Source of the DNA: Hymenobacter volaticus
GTDB taxonomy: Bacteria > Bacteroidota > Bacteroidia > Cytophagales > Hymenobacteraceae
Direction of reading: 5' to 3'
Assembly (NCBI RefSeq): GCF_022921055.1
Contig: NZ_CP095062.1
Coordinates: 62,001 to 126,000, forward strand
DNA: 64,000 bases
The position numbers were made by a program, and so were the translations under genes. This document shows, in pieces, positions 21,130 to 30,545 of this stretch (its first letter is position 1; every line of letters begins with the position of its first letter). The notes under the pieces are model-generated. The model saw nothing but the letters and a program-made list of their open reading frames with translations, searched no databases and was not told the DNA's origin.

Positions 21130-24100
21130 ATGTCTTTGCCTTCCGCTGCTATTCCTTCTGTGTGCTGCTATTGTGGTGTAGGCTGCGGGGTGCTGGTCAA
21201 GCCGGGAAAGAACGGCGACGTATCTGTAACAGGCAACCCCGACTACCCCGTCAACCGCGGTGCCTTGTGTAGCAAGGGCCTCAACCTGCAATACACCGTC
21301 AATGACCGCACCGACCGGCTGCTGTACCCGCAAATGCGCTACAGCAAAAGTCGCCCGTTGCAGCAAATAAGCTGGGACGACGCCCTGGCGCGCACGGCCG
21401 CGGTGTTCAAGACGTTCATTCAGCAGTACGGCCCCGAGTCGGTGGCTTTCTACGCCTCCGGGCAGTGCCTAACCGAAGAGTACTACGTCATCAACAAGCT
21501 GATGAAGGGCTTCATCGGCAGCAACAACCTCGATACTAATTCGCGCCTGTGCATGAGCAGCGCAGTGGTAGGCTACAAGATGGCTTTGGGCGAAGACAGC
21601 GTGCCGGTGTGCTACGACGACATCGAACTAGCAGACTGTTTGCTGGTAACCGGTGCCAACCCGGCCTGGTGCCACCCCATTTTGTGGCGGCGCGTGGAGG
21701 CCCACAAAGCCACCAACCTGGCCACCAAAATCATTGTAGTGGACCCGCGCGTGACGGACACCTGCACCCTGGCTGATGTACACTTGCAACTGATTCCGGG
21801 CACCGACGTGGTGCTGAACCAAGCGTTGGGGCGAGCCTTGATTGAAAACGGCGACATCGACTTAGCTTTCATCGAACAACACGCCGAAGGTTTCGAGGAA
21901 TACCAACGCCTCGTGTTCGAGCGGACAGTGGCCGAAGCGGCGCAACTGTGCGGGGTATCAGAGGCGGATATTCGGCTAGTAGCCCGCTACATCGGGGCGG
22001 CGCAGGGTTTTCTCTCGATGTGGACGATGGGCCTCAACCAGAGCGTAGTGGGCGTCGACAAGAATTTGAGTTTGCTGAACCTGCACCTCATTACCGGGCA
22101 GATTGGCAAGCCGGGCGCGGGGCCGCTTTCTCTAACGGGACAGCCCAACGCCATGGGCGGCCGCGAAGTGGGGGGCCTCTCCAACTTGCTACCGGCTCAC
22201 CGCAACCTTGCCAACCCCGCGCATCGGGCCGAAGTGCAGCAGTTCTGGGGCAGCGGCCCCTTAGCCGACAAGCCCGGTTTCACAGCCACCGAGATGTTTG
22301 AAGCCCTAGAAGACGGCCGCCTCAAAGCCATCTGGATTATCTGCACCAATCCGCTGACCAGCTTGCCCAATGTGCGGCAGGCCGAAGCGGCGCTGGCCAA
22401 AGCGAAATTCGTGGTGGTGCAGGACATCAGTAATAAGCCCGAAACCTTGGCTTACGCCGACGTGGTGCTACCCGCCGCCGCTTGGGCCGAGAAAGAAGGC
22501 ACCATGACCAACTCGGAACGGCGCATCAGCTACCTACCGAAAGTGGTGGACGCCCCCGGTCAGGCGCTATCCGATGCCGAAATCATCTGCCGTTTCGCAC
22601 GGGCCATGGGTTTTGCCGGCTTCGACTATGCAAACACCGAGGCCATTTACCAGGAGCATACTCGCCTCACCACCGGCACCACCCTTGATATTACCGGGCT
22701 CAACTACCGCATCCTGCGCGAGCGGGGTTCGGTGCAATGGCCTTACCGCGCCGAGCAAGCAACGCCCGATACGCCCCGGCTCTTCACCGACCAGCGGTTC
22801 TACACGGCTTCGGGCCGGGCCAAGATTCATCCGGTGGCAGCCGTGTTCCGCAGCGAAGTGCCCGACGAAACGTACCCGTTCATTTTGACCACCGGCCGCA
22901 TCCGGGACCAGTGGCACACGATGACCAAAACAGGCAAGGTCAGTAAGTTGAAGCAGCACACGCCGCAGGCTTTTCTGGAACTGAATCCGCAAGACGCAGC
23001 ATCCTTGGAAGTAGGGGAAGGCGACCTGGTGACGGTGGAGTCGAGGCGAGGTAGTGTGCGAGTAGCGGCTCGCCTGACGACAAACATCCGGCCGGGAGTG
23101 GTGTTTTTGCCCATGCATTGGGGGAAAATCCTAGGTTCGGACCTGCACCGCGCCAACAACGTCACTTCAGGGGCGGTGGACCCCGTTTCCAAGGAACCGG
23201 ACTTTAAATTCTGCGCGGTACAGCTCGAAAAGTACCGCAAGCCCAAGCAGCGCATTGTGGTAGTAGGAGCCGGGGCCGGAGCTTATGGCTTTGTGAAGTC
23301 GTACCGCGAGCTGAATCAGGAAGACGACATCACCATCTTCAGCAAAGAGGACTTTCCGTTCTACAACCGCGTGATGCTGCCCGACTACATCAGCGGGCAT
23401 CAGGATTGGGCACAGCTGGTGAAAATGCGGGACGACGAAGAGCCCACTTACAACATCAGCTTACGGCGCGGGGTGAGCGTGGAGCACGTGAACCGAGCCG
23501 AGAAGTACGTAATAGACTCGCGCGGCCAGCGCACTCCCTACGACGTGCTGCTACTGGCCACCGGCAGCCGCGCGGCCGTGCCCCGCAACGTGCCCTCGCT
23601 GCCCGGCATCTTCACCATGCGCAGCCGCACCGACGCCGATGATTTCATAAACCACTTGCCTGCCCGGGAGTCCCATGTAGTGATAGTAGGCGGGGGCCTG
23701 CTCGGGCTGGAAATGGCGGCTTCGCTGCGTGAGGTAGGCACCAAAGTGTCCATCATCCAGCGGATTTCTCGCTTCCTGGACCGCCAGCTCGACCCTTTGG
23801 GTAGCCAGATGCTGCAAGAGGAAATGCTGGACCAAGGGTGTGATCTGTACTTCAACGACGAGGTTGAGTTGTACTACGGCCGCTCCCGCCTCACGGGCGT
23901 GGGCTTGAAAAGTGGCCGCCGCTTGGAGTGCGACGCCCTGATTCTGGCCATCGGGACGGTGCCCAACCTGGAGCTGGCTCGGGAGTGCGGCCTAGAGTGC
24001 CGGCGAGGAGTGGTAGTGAACGAGCGGTTGCAGACCAGCGACCCGAGCGTGTACGCCCTTGGTGAAATTGCCGAGTTTCAGGGCGTGCTCTACGGTATCA

Positions 24101-24645
24101 CGGCCGCGGCCGAGCAACAGGCCGCCGTAGTGGCGCGCTACCTCAGCGGCGACGTAAGCAGCCGCTACCAAGGCAGTACGTTCATGAACATCATCAAAAT
24201 TCATGGCTTCGACTTGTGCAGTATCGGCCTGCCCGAGTGCCCCGATCCGGTGCACTACGAAGAAATCGTGTTCATCGACAAGGCGCAACGCTACTACAAG
24301 AAGTGCATCATCCATCAGGACCGGCTTGTGGGCGCCATTCTGATTGGTGATAAAAGTGAGTTCCAAGAGTTTCGGGAGCTGATAGCCAATAAAACCGAAC
24401 TTAGTGACAAACGCCTGCAACTGCTACGCAGCGGCCGGACAGCCGCCCCCGTGCTCGGCAAACTGGTGTGTAGTTGCAATAACGTGGGCGCCGACAACCT
24501 GCGCCAAGCCATAGCCGCTGGCTGCGATACGCTCAAGGAACTCTGTGCCACCACGGGCGCCGGTACGGGCTGTGGCTCGTGCCGGCCCGAAGTCCAACAA
24601 ATTCTAGCCACTGAACTAGCCGTGCTAGCTCCCGTCGCAGGTTGA
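21130..24645 (+). CDS. nasA: Assimilatory nitrate reductase fused to a NirB-like FAD reductase and BFD [2Fe-2S] domain
   Basis: A 1171-residue protein. Residues ~10-700 are a molybdopterin oxidoreductase with the N-terminal [4Fe-4S] motif (CCYCGVGCGV ... ALCSKG) and the molydop-binding domain (GDLVTVESRRGSVRV). This is followed, at about residue 705, by a complete pyridine nucleotide-disulfide oxidoreductase module (RIVVVGAGAGAYGFVKSY, LLLATGSRAAVPRNVPS, VIVGGGLLGLEMAASL). The last ~60 residues are a BFD-like [2Fe-2S] domain (LVCSCNNVGADNL, TGCGSCRPEVQQIL). The enzyme should reduce nitrate to nitrite with its own NAD(P)H-linked electron input. Classical NasA has only the Mo part and often the BFD tail, so this is a self-sufficient variant. 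The ATG at 21130 is preferred to the GTG at 21124. Confidence 0.92.
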   Translation: MSLPSAAIPSVCCYCGVGCGVLVKPGKNGDVSVTGNPDYPVNRGALCSKGLNLQYTVNDRTDRLLYPQMRYSKSRPLQQISWDDALARTAAVFKTFIQQYGPESVAFYASGQCLTEEYYVINKLMKGFIGSNNLDTNSRLCMSSAVVGYKMALGEDSVPVCYDDIELADCLLVTGANPAWCHPILWRRVEAHKATNLATKIIVVDPRVTDTCTLADVHLQLIPGTDVVLNQALGRALIENGDIDLAFIEQHAEGFEEYQRLVFERTVAEAAQLCGVSEADIRLVARYIGAAQGFLSMWTMGLNQSVVGVDKNLSLLNLHLITGQIGKPGAGPLSLTGQPNAMGGREVGGLSNLLPAHRNLANPAHRAEVQQFWGSGPLADKPGFTATEMFEALEDGRLKAIWIICTNPLTSLPNVRQAEAALAKAKFVVVQDISNKPETLAYADVVLPAAAWAEKEGTMTNSERRISYLPKVVDAPGQALSDAEIICRFARAMGFAGFDYANTEAIYQEHTRLTTGTTLDITGLNYRILRERGSVQWPYRAEQATPDTPRLFTDQRFYTASGRAKIHPVAAVFRSEVPDETYPFILTTGRIRDQWHTMTKTGKVSKLKQHTPQAFLELNPQDAASLEVGEGDLVTVESRRGSVRVAARLTTNIRPGVVFLPMHWGKILGSDLHRANNVTSGAVDPVSKEPDFKFCAVQLEKYRKPKQRIVVVGAGAGAYGFVKSYRELNQEDDITIFSKEDFPFYNRVMLPDYISGHQDWAQLVKMRDDEEPTYNISLRRGVSVEHVNRAEKYVIDSRGQRTPYDVLLLATGSRAAVPRNVPSLPGIFTMRSRTDADDFINHLPARESHVVIVGGGLLGLEMAASLREVGTKVSIIQRISRFLDRQLDPLGSQMLQEEMLDQGCDLYFNDEVELYYGRSRLTGVGLKSGRRLECDALILAIGTVPNLELARECGLECRRGVVVNERLQTSDPSVYALGEIAEFQGVLYGITAAAEQQAAVVARYLSGDVSSRYQGSTFMNIIKIHGFDLCSIGLPECPDPVHYEEIVFIDKAQRYYKKCIIHQDRLVGAILIGDKSEFQEFRELIANKTELSDKRLQLLRSGRTAAPVLGKLVCSCNNVGADNLRQAIAAGCDTLKELCATTGAGTGCGSCRPEVQQILATELAVLAPVAG

Positions 24646-24685
24646 TAAGCCGCATTTCTCAGGGTGGATTTCTGCCTGACACTTT

Positions 24686-26176
24686 ATGAGCGCAACTGAT
24701 TCCTTACCCTCCGTCATTGCCGTGAATCTGCCAGGGGGCATTGTGCCGGCGGGCGACTTGCTGGCCGTTCTGACTGCGGCCGAAGCCGCGGGAATTGAAC
24801 ACGTGCAACTTGGGCATCGGCAACAAATGTTGCTGGCAGTCGAGAAGCCACAGCGCAAAGCCCTGTTGCAGGCGCTAAATGCTGCAGGTGTGCTGGCCGA
24901 AACCGAACCAGAGTTGCATCCTAACATCGTCAGTTCCTACGTGGGCGAGGACGTGTTTTACAATGCGGCCTGGTTGCGAGAGGGGGTTTACAAAGACATC
25001 TTGGACTTGTTTGATTATCGGCCCCGGCTGAAGATCAATCTGGTCGACAGCCGCCAGACCTTCGTGCCACTTTTCACGGGTCATCTCAATTTCATTGCCG
25101 CCGATACTAGCAACTATTGGCATCTGTACGTACGCTTTCCCCGCACGGGCCACCTGTACGCGTGGCCGCATTTGATATACTCCGAAGACGTGCCGGTGAT
25201 AAGTGCGGCCGTGGAACGCGTGCTGCTCGCCAATACCACTCAGTTTGCCGGCCAGCCAACTACTGCGGGAGAGCAACTGCACGCGCTGGTAAGTGCCGTG
25301 CAGCCATTGGGCCAGCGGCTCGTGGCCGGGCCGTTGGTGCTGCCTGCTTTCATGCTGCCCTATTATGAAGGCTTTAACCGCAGTGGGCAACAAGTATGGC
25401 TCGGCATTTACCGGCGCAACGAGCTATTTACGGTGGCCTTTTTGCAGGATCTGTGCCGGGTGTGTTTGCAGACGCGTGTGGGACAGCTTTGCACAACGCC
25501 GTGGAAGTCGTTGGTGGTGAAGGGTATTGCGCCTACTGACCGTGCCCTGTGGGATGCCGTGCTCTGCCGCCACCGCGTGAATGTGCGGCACGCAGCCAAC
25601 GAACTGAACTGGCAAGTGGAAGACCACTGCCCCGCGGGATTGGCTCTCAAGCACGAACTCGTCCGCTACCTCAACGACGAGGATGTGCGCACTTATCAAT
25701 TGTGCTTCGCCATCAAAACGCAGCCCCAAACCGGCCTTTTCGGCTCCATCGTCGTCCGTACGCAGCAAGGGCGCAGCACCGAGCAGTACGAAATCCTGCA
25801 CACGCGCGACTTCAATCCCAATTCGCGTGATTTTGTCCTGTTTCGCCAGCATGTGCGCCGCGACCGGCTAGGGTGGTACTTGGCCGAGTTGTGCCATCTG
25901 TTCTATGAGCAAGCCGGGGCTAATTCTCAAGAATTGGTTAGCGAAAACTCTACGGCACCAGTCGAAAAAGCGGAGGTACCGGCTGCCTTGTTGCCACGCT
26001 GCCGCCGGTGCCTTACCGTGTACGATGTTGCTTACGGGGACCCGGCTCAGGGAATAGCGGCTGGTACGCATTGGGAAGAGCTGCCCGACTATCACTGCCC
26101 GACTTGTGAGGCGCCGGCCGCTGAATTCGAGTTTTGGGAAGAACCAACCGCAGTCGGGGTCATGAATTCAAACTAG
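24686..26176 (+). CDS. Nitrite/sulfite reductase-like protein with C-terminal rubredoxin domain
   Basis: A 496-residue protein. Residues ~10-75 (PGGIVPAGDLLAVLTAAEAA, then HRQQMLL) resemble the first ferredoxin-like half-domain of sirohaem reductases, followed by NIVSSYVGEDVF and RPRLKINLVDS, which resemble the first core domain. A second half-domain appears around FTVAFLQDLCRVCLQTRVGQ. The CxxxxxC and CxxxC ligands of sirohaem/[4Fe-4S] are absent, so it should not be a normal sirohaem enzyme. Residues ~430-480 are a rubredoxin (CRRCLTVYDVAYGDP ... LPDYHCPTCEAP) with both CxxC iron-binding pairs. It lies 40 bases after the nitrate reductase and 25 before cobA. A role in electron transfer to the reductases is inferred from context only. 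Confidence 0.75.
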   Translation: MSATDSLPSVIAVNLPGGIVPAGDLLAVLTAAEAAGIEHVQLGHRQQMLLAVEKPQRKALLQALNAAGVLAETEPELHPNIVSSYVGEDVFYNAAWLREGVYKDILDLFDYRPRLKINLVDSRQTFVPLFTGHLNFIAADTSNYWHLYVRFPRTGHLYAWPHLIYSEDVPVISAAVERVLLANTTQFAGQPTTAGEQLHALVSAVQPLGQRLVAGPLVLPAFMLPYYEGFNRSGQQVWLGIYRRNELFTVAFLQDLCRVCLQTRVGQLCTTPWKSLVVKGIAPTDRALWDAVLCRHRVNVRHAANELNWQVEDHCPAGLALKHELVRYLNDEDVRTYQLCFAIKTQPQTGLFGSIVVRTQQGRSTEQYEILHTRDFNPNSRDFVLFRQHVRRDRLGWYLAELCHLFYEQAGANSQELVSENSTAPVEKAEVPAALLPRCRRCLTVYDVAYGDPAQGIAAGTHWEELPDYHCPTCEAPAAEFEFWEEPTAVGVMNSN

Positions 26177-26201
26177 AGCGTTTTGCTATTTACTTGATGC
26201 T

Positions 26202-26990
26202 ATGGCCGAAGTTGTGCCCGAGTTGTATGTGGTAGGAGCGGGCCCCGGCGACCCGGAGTTGCTCACGCTCAAAGCCTACAAGGTGCTGCAAACCGCAGCC
26301 GTTATTCTCTACGACAACCTAGCCAACCAGGAGCTGCTGGCCTTGGCTCCAGCTGCCTGCGAATGCATTTATGTAGGCAAAAAGCCGTACGGGGAGTACA
26401 CGCCTCAAGAAACCATTCATGAGCTGATCTTAGAAAAGGCGCTAGCCCGTGGCCGGGTTGTTCGGTTGAAAGGCGGCGACCCATTCGTGTTTGGCCGCGG
26501 TTTCGAAGAGGTGCTATTTGCCCGCGCCCATGGCATTGCTACGCATTATATACCGGGCATTTCCAGCATGCAGGCCCTAGGCTACGAAGACATTCCGCTT
26601 ACGCACCGCGTTGTCAGCGAGGGTGTTTGGATGCTAACGGGTACAAAGAAGGACGGCACTCTTTCGGCAGACCTGCGGCTGGCCATGCAAAGCAATTCTA
26701 CCGTCGTTGTTTACATGGGGTTGAACAAAGCCGCGGAAATTGCCGCTACGTACTGCGAAATGGGTCGGGGAGATACGCCGGCTGCTGTTGTGCAGCACGT
26801 TTCCTTGCCTCACCGCAAGCTCGCCGTGGGGCGAGTTGGGCAACTGCCAACCTTAGTTGCAAGCCACGGCATCACCTACCCGGCGCTGATTGTTATTGGC
26901 GGGGTCGTGGCTTTGGGGCACGATCTAACGGCCAACGACAAGGTGGTTATGCTAGAGCCTTTGTTAACAGAGCTTGGGCAGCGTCGGTGA
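26202..26990 (+). CDS. cobA: Uroporphyrinogen-III C-methyltransferase (SUMT)
   Basis: A 262-residue SAM-dependent methyltransferase that makes precorrin-2, the sirohaem precursor needed by NirB. Family motifs are VVGAGPGDPELLTLKAYKVL, VRLKGGDPFVFGRGFEE, PGISSMQA and PLTHR, with the late VIGGVV block. Length is normal for a stand-alone SUMT with no CysG dehydrogenase domain. It is the last gene of the nitrate operon. Its 3' end overlaps the end of the opposite-strand DUF4202 gene by 44 bases. Confidence 0.94.
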   Translation: MAEVVPELYVVGAGPGDPELLTLKAYKVLQTAAVILYDNLANQELLALAPAACECIYVGKKPYGEYTPQETIHELILEKALARGRVVRLKGGDPFVFGRGFEEVLFARAHGIATHYIPGISSMQALGYEDIPLTHRVVSEGVWMLTGTKKDGTLSADLRLAMQSNSTVVVYMGLNKAAEIAATYCEMGRGDTPAAVVQHVSLPHRKLAVGRVGQLPTLVASHGITYPALIVIGGVVALGHDLTANDKVVMLEPLLTELGQRR

Positions 26991-27540
26991 AAGGCAATTG
27001 CAAGGCAAGCTCATGGCCTCTAGGCGTCATTTTCGCCCACGTTTTCTGGACAATATCTATGACTTTCTCTTCGGGATGCTGACGGGCGAAGTCAACGAAG
27101 TAGTATTCCAGAAACACGAGGCAAATGACGTCTTCCAGCAATTGCACGTCGGCGTCGCGGGTGAGTTGCTGCTTTTGCAATAGCGCCTGCACACGGGTAA
27201 TTGTAGCGTCATCATATCCCACCTCGGCTAATAGCTGGCCGGCTATTTCCGCGTGATATTTCTTGAGGGTATTGCGCCATTTATGGTAACCAGCCCGATC
27301 CATAGGAAAATCCTGCCGTGGGATGGTCCAGCGGCGGATATGCTGGCAACGGGCGGCTAGGTGCACGGCCTCGGGCGCCTCGGGCGCTACGCGAGTTAGG
27401 CAGGCACTCATCCGGTGGCCATACAGCAATTCCTTGGGCCATGAGCGGCCATCGGAATCGGTGTCCTGGTTTGGATCTTCGGCGTTGGCCGCGTCGAATT
27501 TTTCGAGCGCCTTATGAAAGCGAGTAGAGGACGAATGCAT
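26947..27540 (-). CDS. DUF4202 family protein
   Basis: A 197-residue protein from the ATG at 27540; a TTG seven codons upstream is less likely. It begins with a helical stretch (TRFHKALEKFDAANAEDPNQ) and contains HxxR-type conserved residues (AARCQHIRRWTIPR, YHKWRNTLKKYHAEI), as in DUF4202 proteins. The family often accompanies nitrate assimilation genes in Bacteroidota and proteobacteria, but its function is not established. It ends inside the end of cobA, so the two transcripts must converge and overlap. Confidence 0.85.
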   Translation of the reverse strand: MHSSSTRFHKALEKFDAANAEDPNQDTDSDGRSWPKELLYGHRMSACLTRVAPEAPEAVHLAARCQHIRRWTIPRQDFPMDRAGYHKWRNTLKKYHAEIAGQLLAEVGYDDATITRVQALLQKQQLTRDADVQLLEDVICLVFLEYYFVDFARQHPEEKVIDIVQKTWAKMTPRGHELALQLPFTDAAQALLTKALA

Positions 27541-27857
27541 ACAGGTATCTGGCAACACCAAGTTTCAACAAGGCCTACTTTATCGTTAGCCGATGGCTTT
27601 AGCAGACAAGCCAAGGTAGTCAGCAAACCGCAAGCAGATGCAAAGCAAGTTTACGGATTGCAATGAGGACTAAGCGCAGTAGCCGATGGTCGAGCGTTTC
27701 GCCGTGAGTATCAAGTAGATCGGTATCCTCAAGTATACCGGTATCCTTCGGTAAACTGCTAGCCAAAATAAACCGGTAAGTCGACATATTTGCTAACAGC
27801 AAACAGCCCCTAACTGGCTGACTCTAAAAGTCTTCTTTTAACCCAACTCCCTATTTT
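27541..27857. promoter_or_regulatory. Divergent intergenic region with CGGTATCCT repeats
   Basis: The spacer between the DUF4202 and DoxX genes contains the nine-base direct repeat CGGTATCCT at 27721-27729 and 27739-27747. The second copy overlaps the 10-base palindrome ATACCGGTAT (27735-27744). The 18-base spacing and position 110-140 bases before the DoxX start could mark an operator. No gene is supported here. Confidence 0.3.
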
Positions 27858-28226
27858 ATGTCTTCTTCCACGCGTAACATCATTGCTTGGGTTCTGCAAG
27901 GATTAGTTGGCCTCGCCTTCATTGGGTTTGGCATCAAGAAACTAACCGACCTACCCGGTACGGTGGGTATGTTCAGCAGCATCGGCCTGCCAGGTGCAAT
28001 GGCTTACGTCATTAGCGTGGCTGAACTGCTCGGCGGTATTGGCCTACTGATACCACGCTTCACTCGTTTGGCTGCTATGGGCTTGGTAATTATAATGATA
28101 GGCGCCGTTGTGGTGCATGCTACCGTGATTCCCGGTGGCATTGCCAACGGGGCGCCGGCGTTGGTTTTGCTGGCATTGCTGCTAGTTATTCTGTGGTTGC
28201 GTCGGCCGGTTGCCGCAACAGCTTAG
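27858..28226 (+). CDS. DoxX family membrane protein
   Basis: A 122-residue protein with four hydrophobic segments. The first has the DoxX-like GLVGLAFIGFGIKKLTDLPG, later AELLGGIGLLIPRF. The family is small inner-membrane proteins of unclear redox-related function. It is monocistronic, with a terminator eight bases after the stop. Confidence 0.85.
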   Translation: MSSSTRNIIAWVLQGLVGLAFIGFGIKKLTDLPGTVGMFSSIGLPGAMAYVISVAELLGGIGLLIPRFTRLAAMGLVIIMIGAVVVHATVIPGGIANGAPALVLLALLLVILWLRRPVAATA

Positions 28227-28233
28227 TGAGTGG

Positions 28234-28285
28234 AATATGCCTTCTGGCTTGGTGCTGAAACGGGTACCAAGCCGGAAGGCGTATT
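28234..28285. terminator. Terminator hairpin after the DoxX gene
   Basis: Arms 28234-28253 and 28266-28285 pair over 20 bases, with two G-U type pairs and a 12-base loop. It begins eight bases after the DoxX stop. Confidence 0.85.
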
Positions 28286-28438
28286 AGCAGATGTGGCAGC
28301 TCCCCTCTTGAGCGCTGTAGCAAGCACACCAGGCTGACTACCGGCTGGTGGGGACCTATCTTGTGCCTTATTGGGGCTGGTCTAGCCACATCGGCCGGAT
28401 GTCGTATACTTAGGAAGTTAACTGCTCTCAACTTCCTT

Positions 28439-29881
28439 ATGACACTTGCTACTCCCCGGTTGCTTTCCCTTAGCGTTTGCTCGTTTCTGTTGGCTTCGGT
28501 GCTGCCAGGCCACGCGCAGCAGTTCACGCCGCAAGTGCAACCATTCATTAAGGTGCAAAGCGGCGGACCCATTGCCTTAACTGACGCCAAAATTATCGAT
28601 GGTACTGGCCGGCCGGCGCAGCTCCACCAAACCGTCCTCATCGAGCAAGGGCGCATCACGCAGGTAGGAGCCACCAAAAAAGTGAAAGTGCCAGCTGGTG
28701 CGCAGGTGATCAACTGCACCGGTAAAACCCTGATTCCGGGGTTGGTCATGCTACACGAGCACTTGTATTACACGATGCCGGTGGGGGGCTATTTCAACAT
28801 TGCCCAAATGCCGTACTCATTTCCCCGGCTGTATCTGGCGGGCGGGGCTACTACCATCCGCACGGCGGGAAGTATTGAACCGCAAACCGATTTGGCGGTG
28901 AAGCGCATGATCGAAGAAGGCAAGCTGATTGGTCCGGACATGGAAATCACGGCTCCCTACATCGAAGAGCCCGCCCTCGATATTCCGGCCCTGAACACAA
29001 TCAAAGGCCCCGAGGAAGCTGCTGCTGCCACCATTTTTTGGGCCAACAAAGGCTGCCGTTCGTTCAAAATGTACATGCACGCCACCCGCGCCGACCTGAC
29101 GGCCGTGTTGCGGGAAGCCCACGCCCGCCAACTCAAGGTAACCGGGCACTTGTGCGCCATCACGTATAAGGAAGCAGCCGAACTCGGTATCGACAACCTC
29201 GAACACGGCTTTATGGCCAGCTCCGATTTCGCCGCCAACAAACAGGTGGACGTTGCCGATTATCCCGCCGCTCGTAAGAGCCTGCTGGACTTGCCGGTTA
29301 ACAGCCCCCAAATGAAAAGTCTTATCAGTCTGCTGATTGCCAAGCGCGTGGCGCTTACGTCTACGCTGCCGGTGTTCGAGCCATATACCGGTCGTGAAGT
29401 TGTGCTTGGAGGCGGCTTAGAAGCTTTGATTCCGCAGTTGCAGGAACGGGAGAATACCACCTGGCAGCAAAACCAGGGCAAAGACACGGCCAGCACGCGG
29501 TTGTTTATGAAAGAGCTGGCATGGGAAAAGCAATTTCATGATGCCGGTGGCCTACTCGTAGCCGGTACTGACCCTACCGGTGCCGGCCGTACGGTGGCAG
29601 GCTATGCCAACCGGCGGCAGCTGGAGTTGCTGGTTGAAGCCGGTTTCACGGCCGTGGAAGCCATCAAAATCAGCACCCTCAACGGAGCTAAGTACTTAGG
29701 CCGCGACCGGGAAATTGGCTCTATTGAAGCAGGTAAACAAGCCGACTTGGTTGTGATTGACGGAGACCCGGAGCAGAATATCGCGCAGGTGCGGAAGATG
29801 AGCCTGGTATTTAAGAAAGGCGTAGGCTTTGACTCAGCTAAACTCTTTGAGTCCATGAAAGGCAAAGTAGGCTTGAATTAG
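28439..29881 (+). CDS. Exported amidohydrolase family protein
   Basis: A 480-residue protein from the ATG at 28439, which gives a clean signal peptide (ending GHAQQ). The amidohydrolase fold is complete: [16 protein letters not shown] (composite domain), [17 protein letters not shown] (metal-binding HxH), [13 protein letters not shown] and DNLEHGF (His ligands), GTDPTGAG (catalytic Asp), and the closing [18 protein letters not shown]. It resembles imidazolonepropionase/prolidase-like exported hydrolases; the substrate is unknown. It is not adjacent to the other two amidohydrolases. Confidence 0.92.
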   Translation: MTLATPRLLSLSVCSFLLASVLPGHAQQFTPQVQPFIKVQSGGPIALTDAKIIDGTGRPAQLHQTVLIEQGRITQVGATKKVKVPAGAQVINCTGKTLIPGLVMLHEHLYYTMPVGGYFNIAQMPYSFPRLYLAGGATTIRTAGSIEPQTDLAVKRMIEEGKLIGPDMEITAPYIEEPALDIPALNTIKGPEEAAAATIFWANKGCRSFKMYMHATRADLTAVLREAHARQLKVTGHLCAITYKEAAELGIDNLEHGFMASSDFAANKQVDVADYPAARKSLLDLPVNSPQMKSLISLLIAKRVALTSTLPVFEPYTGREVVLGGGLEALIPQLQERENTTWQQNQGKDTASTRLFMKELAWEKQFHDAGGLLVAGTDPTGAGRTVAGYANRRQLELLVEAGFTAVEAIKISTLNGAKYLGRDREIGSIEAGKQADLVVIDGDPEQNIAQVRKMSLVFKKGVGFDSAKLFESMKGKVGLN

Positions 29882-29908
29882 CGGCTGTGCACCTTAGCGC
29901 TATGAAGG

Positions 29909-29954
29909 AAGGCAAGGCGATGTCGTAAGCAAGACGACGTCTTGCCTTTTGCTT
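29909..29954. terminator. Terminator between amidohydrolase and GNAT gene
   Basis: AAGGCAAGGCG (29909-29919) pairs with CGTCTTGCCTT (29938-29948), followed by TTGCTTTT. It sits between two convergent genes. Confidence 0.75.
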
Positions 29955-29981
29955 TTAGTAAAACGAGCGAGTTATTTGGTG

Positions 29982-30545
29982 TTATTGGCCGGGTTGCCAG
30001 TCCCACCCTACTACCACCCATTCCTGCTCCGATACTGGATCAAGAAAGCGGTGCAGAGCTTGAAACCCAACCCGCTGGTGGGCACGGAGGGAACGGGTAT
30101 TGCGAGCCGCAATGTCCGTCACGAGTAATTGGTACTGAGAGCTATAAGCGGCACGGTGGGCCTGATAAAGCTGATCGAACAATCCCACGCCTCGGTAGCC
30201 TTCCGCAACGCATATCTGCCCCATTAGGTAATACGGATGGTCGGCCAACGAACGGCCGTGGTAGGGCAACGTTTCGGCCATGGTAAACAACTCGTCGAGG
30301 GGCGGTACAAGACCCCGAACAGCAGGCATAGCCGCTAGCGCATAGCCGACTAGGCGTCCATCGGCCCGGGCTATGATACTCGGCGCCGCGGCGTGGAGCT
30401 GCTGTAACTCGGCCAGTGTGTATTGCAATGTCACAAATCCTTCCCGCGCCTGCACATCGGCCGATACTTGGCTGACGTGGTTTTGCTTTTGCAAAGCCAA
30501 GATGTCGCGTAGGTCTTGGTCGGTTTCAGTTAAATGAATTTGCAT
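29982..30545 (-). CDS. GNAT family N-acetyltransferase
   Basis: A 187-residue protein from the ATG at 30545; the frame extends 16 codons further upstream without family sequence. The acetyl-CoA loop is visible as MGQICVAEGYRGVGLFDQLY (V..YRGxGxx pattern), followed by VTDIAARNTRSLRAHQRVGF, the usual GNAT motif B. The acceptor substrate cannot be told. Confidence 0.88.
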   Translation of the reverse strand: MQIHLTETDQDLRDILALQKQNHVSQVSADVQAREGFVTLQYTLAELQQLHAAAPSIIARADGRLVGYALAAMPAVRGLVPPLDELFTMAETLPYHGRSLADHPYYLMGQICVAEGYRGVGLFDQLYQAHRAAYSSQYQLLVTDIAARNTRSLRAHQRVGFQALHRFLDPVSEQEWVVVGWDWQPGQ

